A stretch of DNA of 16,456 nt, taken from an uncultured Oscillospiraceae bacterium. Its GTDB lineage: Bacteria; Bacillota; Clostridia; Oscillospirales; Ruminococcaceae. Both the position numbers and the translations under genes were made by a program. This document shows positions 15,092 to 16,456 of this stretch, piece after piece (within the stretch, counting starts at the first letter, position 1; each line of letters opens with the position of its first letter). The stretch covers positions 1 to 16,456 of the forward strand of contig CAKSPU010000050.1 of NCBI GenBank assembly GCA_934486875.1, written 5' to 3'. The notes under the pieces were generated by a model. That model saw only the letters and a program-made list of their open reading frames with translations. It was not told the origin of the DNA and searched no databases.

Positions 15092-15445
15092 ATGGGATTT
15101 TTGGACATTTTCAAAAGGAAAGCTTCCGCAGAACAGCCACTGAGAAAAAAGCTTTCGTCAATGAAATGCAAGCTTGTGAATTACGTCTGTGATGATTTTG
15201 ACGGGCTTTGCGCCGAAATGGGCAAAGATGCGGAATATCTTGTGAAGCTGAAGCCTGTGAATTACTATGCGATAAAAAGCGAATATGTTGAAGCGGCGTT
15301 CTATTCCGATGACGGACACGATGAAAATTACGTCATTTTCCGTCTGATGAAGCTTGACAAGCCCGCTGCCGCCAGCGGGATATATCCCGTGTCAAAGGAT
15401 ATCCTCCGCAAAGCATATTCAAAGCTTGGGGCAGTGGATTTCTGA
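15092..15445 (+). CDS. Small soluble protein of unknown function
   Basis: I do not recognise this 117-residue protein. It begins MGFLDIFKRK, a short amphipathic start common in small cytoplasmic proteins. A basic linker follows, then a mixed alpha/beta body (CKLVNYVCDDFDGLCAEMG, NYYAIKSEYVEAAFYSDD, NYVIFRLMKLD). There is no membrane segment and no clear catalytic motif. Its three cysteines, all in the first half, are not in a metal-binding spacing. AAAAAGG overlaps the end of the upstream gene, 9 nt before the ATG, and the intergenic gap is 6 nt. It is therefore almost certainly co-expressed with the U32-like protein. No clear intrinsic terminator follows. Confidence 0.7.
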   Translation: MGFLDIFKRKASAEQPLRKKLSSMKCKLVNYVCDDFDGLCAEMGKDAEYLVKLKPVNYYAIKSEYVEAAFYSDDGHDENYVIFRLMKLDKPAAASGIYPVSKDILRKAYSKLGAVDF

Positions 15446-15499
15446 TACTGCAATATTTGCTTTTCTTGTAAAATTTTATAAGTTTTTTACAAAAAATGC

Positions 15500-15528
15500 T
15501 TGACAGGAAACCGATTACAATGTAAAAT
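15500..15528 (+). promoter_or_regulatory. xylA: Consensus sigma-A promoter of xylA
   Basis: TTGACA (15500-15505), 17 bp, TAAAAT (15523-15528). The leader is about 75 nt and contains a small hairpin, CGGATA with TGTCCG. The spacer holds a cre-like sequence, listed separately. Confidence 0.88.
15506..15519 (+). promoter_or_regulatory. cre-like (CcpA/LacI-family) operator inside the xylA promoter
   Basis: GGAAACCGATTACA matches the catabolite-responsive element consensus TGWAANCGNTNWCA at every fixed position except the first. It fills most of the spacer between -35 and -10, where a bound repressor would block RNA polymerase. Either CcpA-type catabolite repression or a local LacI-family sugar repressor would fit. 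Confidence 0.5.
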
Positions 15529-15608
15529 GTATTTAATAAAACTTACGGATATTAATGTCCGTGAAAAATAAGTTCAAATCAAAAATTTACATAATGGAGG
15601 AAAAACCA

Positions 15609-16456
15609 ATGAGTGAGTATTTCAAGAACATAGGCAAGATCCCCTTTGAGGGCAAGAACAGCACAAATCCTCTTGCATTCAAATACTACAATCCCGATGA
15701 GGTAGTAGGCGGCAAGACAATGAGAGAGCAGCTCAAGTTTGCTCTTTCCTGGTGGCACACAATGGGCGGCGACGGAACCGATATGTTCGGCTGCGGCACT
15801 ACCGACAAGAGCTGGGGCGAGACCGATCCCGCAAAGCGTGCTATCGCAAAGGCAGACGTTGCTTTTGAAATTATGGACAAGCTTTCCATCGACTACTACT
15901 GCTTCCACGACAGAGACCTTTCTCCCGAGTACGGCTCACTTGCAGAGAGCAATGCAGAGCTTGACAAGGTAGTTGCATACCTTGAAAAGAAGCAGGCTGA
16001 AACAGGCAAGAAGCTTCTCTGGGGTACAGCTAAGTGCTTCGATCACCCCAGATATATGCACGGCGCAGGCACATCTCCCTCCGCTGATGTATTCGCATAT
16101 GCTGCCGCTCAGATCAAGAAGGCTATTGAAGCTACCGTAAAGCTCGGCGGTAAGGGCTACGTTTTCTGGGGCGGAAGAGAGGGCTATGAGACCCTCCTCA
16201 ATACCAATATGGCTCTCGAGCAGGACAATATGGCACGTCTTATGAGAATGACCGTTGACTATGCACGTTCTATCGGCTTTACAGGCGATTTCTACATCGA
16301 GCCCAAGCCCAAGGAGCCCACAAAGCACCAGTATGATTTCGATACCGCAACTGTTCTCGGCTTCCTCCGCAAGTACGGTCTTGACAAGGATTTCAAGATG
16401 AACATTGAAGCAAACCACGCTACACTTGCTCAGCACACCTTCCAGCACGAGCTGAG
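15609..16456 (+). CDS. xylA: Xylose isomerase, N-terminal 282 residues, 3' end outside window
   Basis: This enzyme converts D-xylose to D-xylulose, the entry step of xylose use, in the cytoplasm with two divalent metal ions. The frame runs without a stop to the window end; a full enzyme is about 440 residues. Visible are the catalytic FHDRD (H100, D103), the [16 protein letters not shown] signature (184-199) and the [13 protein letters not shown] block (E231, K233). [18 protein letters not shown] follows, with metal ligands E267 and H270. The long N-terminal segment marks the class II type of Firmicutes and Bacteroides. GGAGG lies 8 nt before ATG 15609. The frame is open upstream to ATGs at 15594 and 15555, but these lack ribosome binding sites. 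Codon use is strongly C-ending, as in metY. Confidence 0.96.
   Translation, partial: MSEYFKNIGKIPFEGKNSTNPLAFKYYNPDEVVGGKTMREQLKFALSWWHTMGGDGTDMFGCGTTDKSWGETDPAKRAIAKADVAFEIMDKLSIDYYCFHDRDLSPEYGSLAESNAELDKVVAYLEKKQAETGKKLLWGTAKCFDHPRYMHGAGTSPSADVFAYAAAQIKKAIEATVKLGGKGYVFWGGREGYETLLNTNMALEQDNMARLMRMTVDYARSIGFTGDFYIEPKPKEPTKHQYDFDTATVLGFLRKYGLDKDFKMNIEANHATLAQHTFQHEL

Noticed and set aside
15446..15499. Terminator after the 117-residue protein gene
   Set aside because: TTGTAAAA and TTTTACAA can pair, but the stem is pure weak AT pairing and is followed by an A run, not a T run.
15555..15608. Upstream in-frame ATGs for xylA (15555 and 15594)
   Set aside because: Neither has a ribosome binding site, while the ATG at 15609 has GGAGG at 8 nt and gives the usual xylose isomerase N-terminus.
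15936..16448. 170-residue minus-strand open frame inside xylA
   Set aside because: It is antisense to clear xylose isomerase sequence with intact active-site motifs, and is a codon-bias shadow.

Overview
The window looks like chromosomal DNA of a low-to-medium GC Gram-positive anaerobe, most likely a Ruminococcus-like member of the Oscillospirales. The grounds are: Shine-Dalgarno sites of the AGGAGG type, sigma-A promoters close to TTGACA-17-TATAAT, a monomeric ferredoxin-type [FeFe] hydrogenase, a clostridial-type xylose isomerase, and an XRE regulator fused to a desulfoferrodoxin-like domain. The genus is inferred from gene content and style, not from a marker gene. No rRNA, tRNA, CRISPR array, transposase or phage gene was seen.

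Layout. (1) 2-2940, plus strand: a tight run of a metallophosphoesterase (5' end cut by the window), an OGG-type 8-oxoguanine DNA glycosylase and a COG2509-type FAD-dependent dehydrogenase, closed by a terminator. (2) 3042-4388, plus strand: an XRE regulator with a C-terminal superoxide-reductase-like domain, a 163-bp fold-back repeat touching its stop codon, and a small four-helix membrane protein with its own consensus promoter. (3) 4481-5966: metY (O-acetylhomoserine sulfhydrylase) behind a perfect consensus promoter and a long leader that encodes a 15-residue peptide ending in Met-Cys-Arg-Cys. (4) 5985-8281, minus strand: a membrane protein, a GNAT acetyltransferase, a small unknown protein and a nitroreductase, converging on metY across two back-to-back bidirectional terminators. 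(5) 8367-12358, plus strand: sbcD-sbcC. (6) 12366-14037, minus strand: a [FeFe] hydrogenase with consensus promoter and strong terminator. (7) 14105-15445, plus strand: a U32-like TIM-barrel protein and a small unknown protein, divergent from the hydrogenase. (8) 15500 to the end: xylA, cut by the window, with a cre-like site inside its promoter.

How the parts fit. Most genes are housekeeping: DNA repair (OGG, SbcCD), sulfur assimilation to homocysteine (metY), hydrogen metabolism, and pentose use (xylA). metY and xylA are rich in C-ending codons compared with their neighbours, which suggests high expression.

The most interesting points are regulatory: the Cys-containing leader peptide of metY; the cre-like operator in the xylA promoter; an internal start (GGAGG, 5 nt, ATG) that could release the SOR-like half of the XRE protein; the fold-back element next to a perfect promoter; and a dyad between the divergent hydrogenase and U32-like promoters. 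I did not find convincing evidence of a wholly new multi-gene system.
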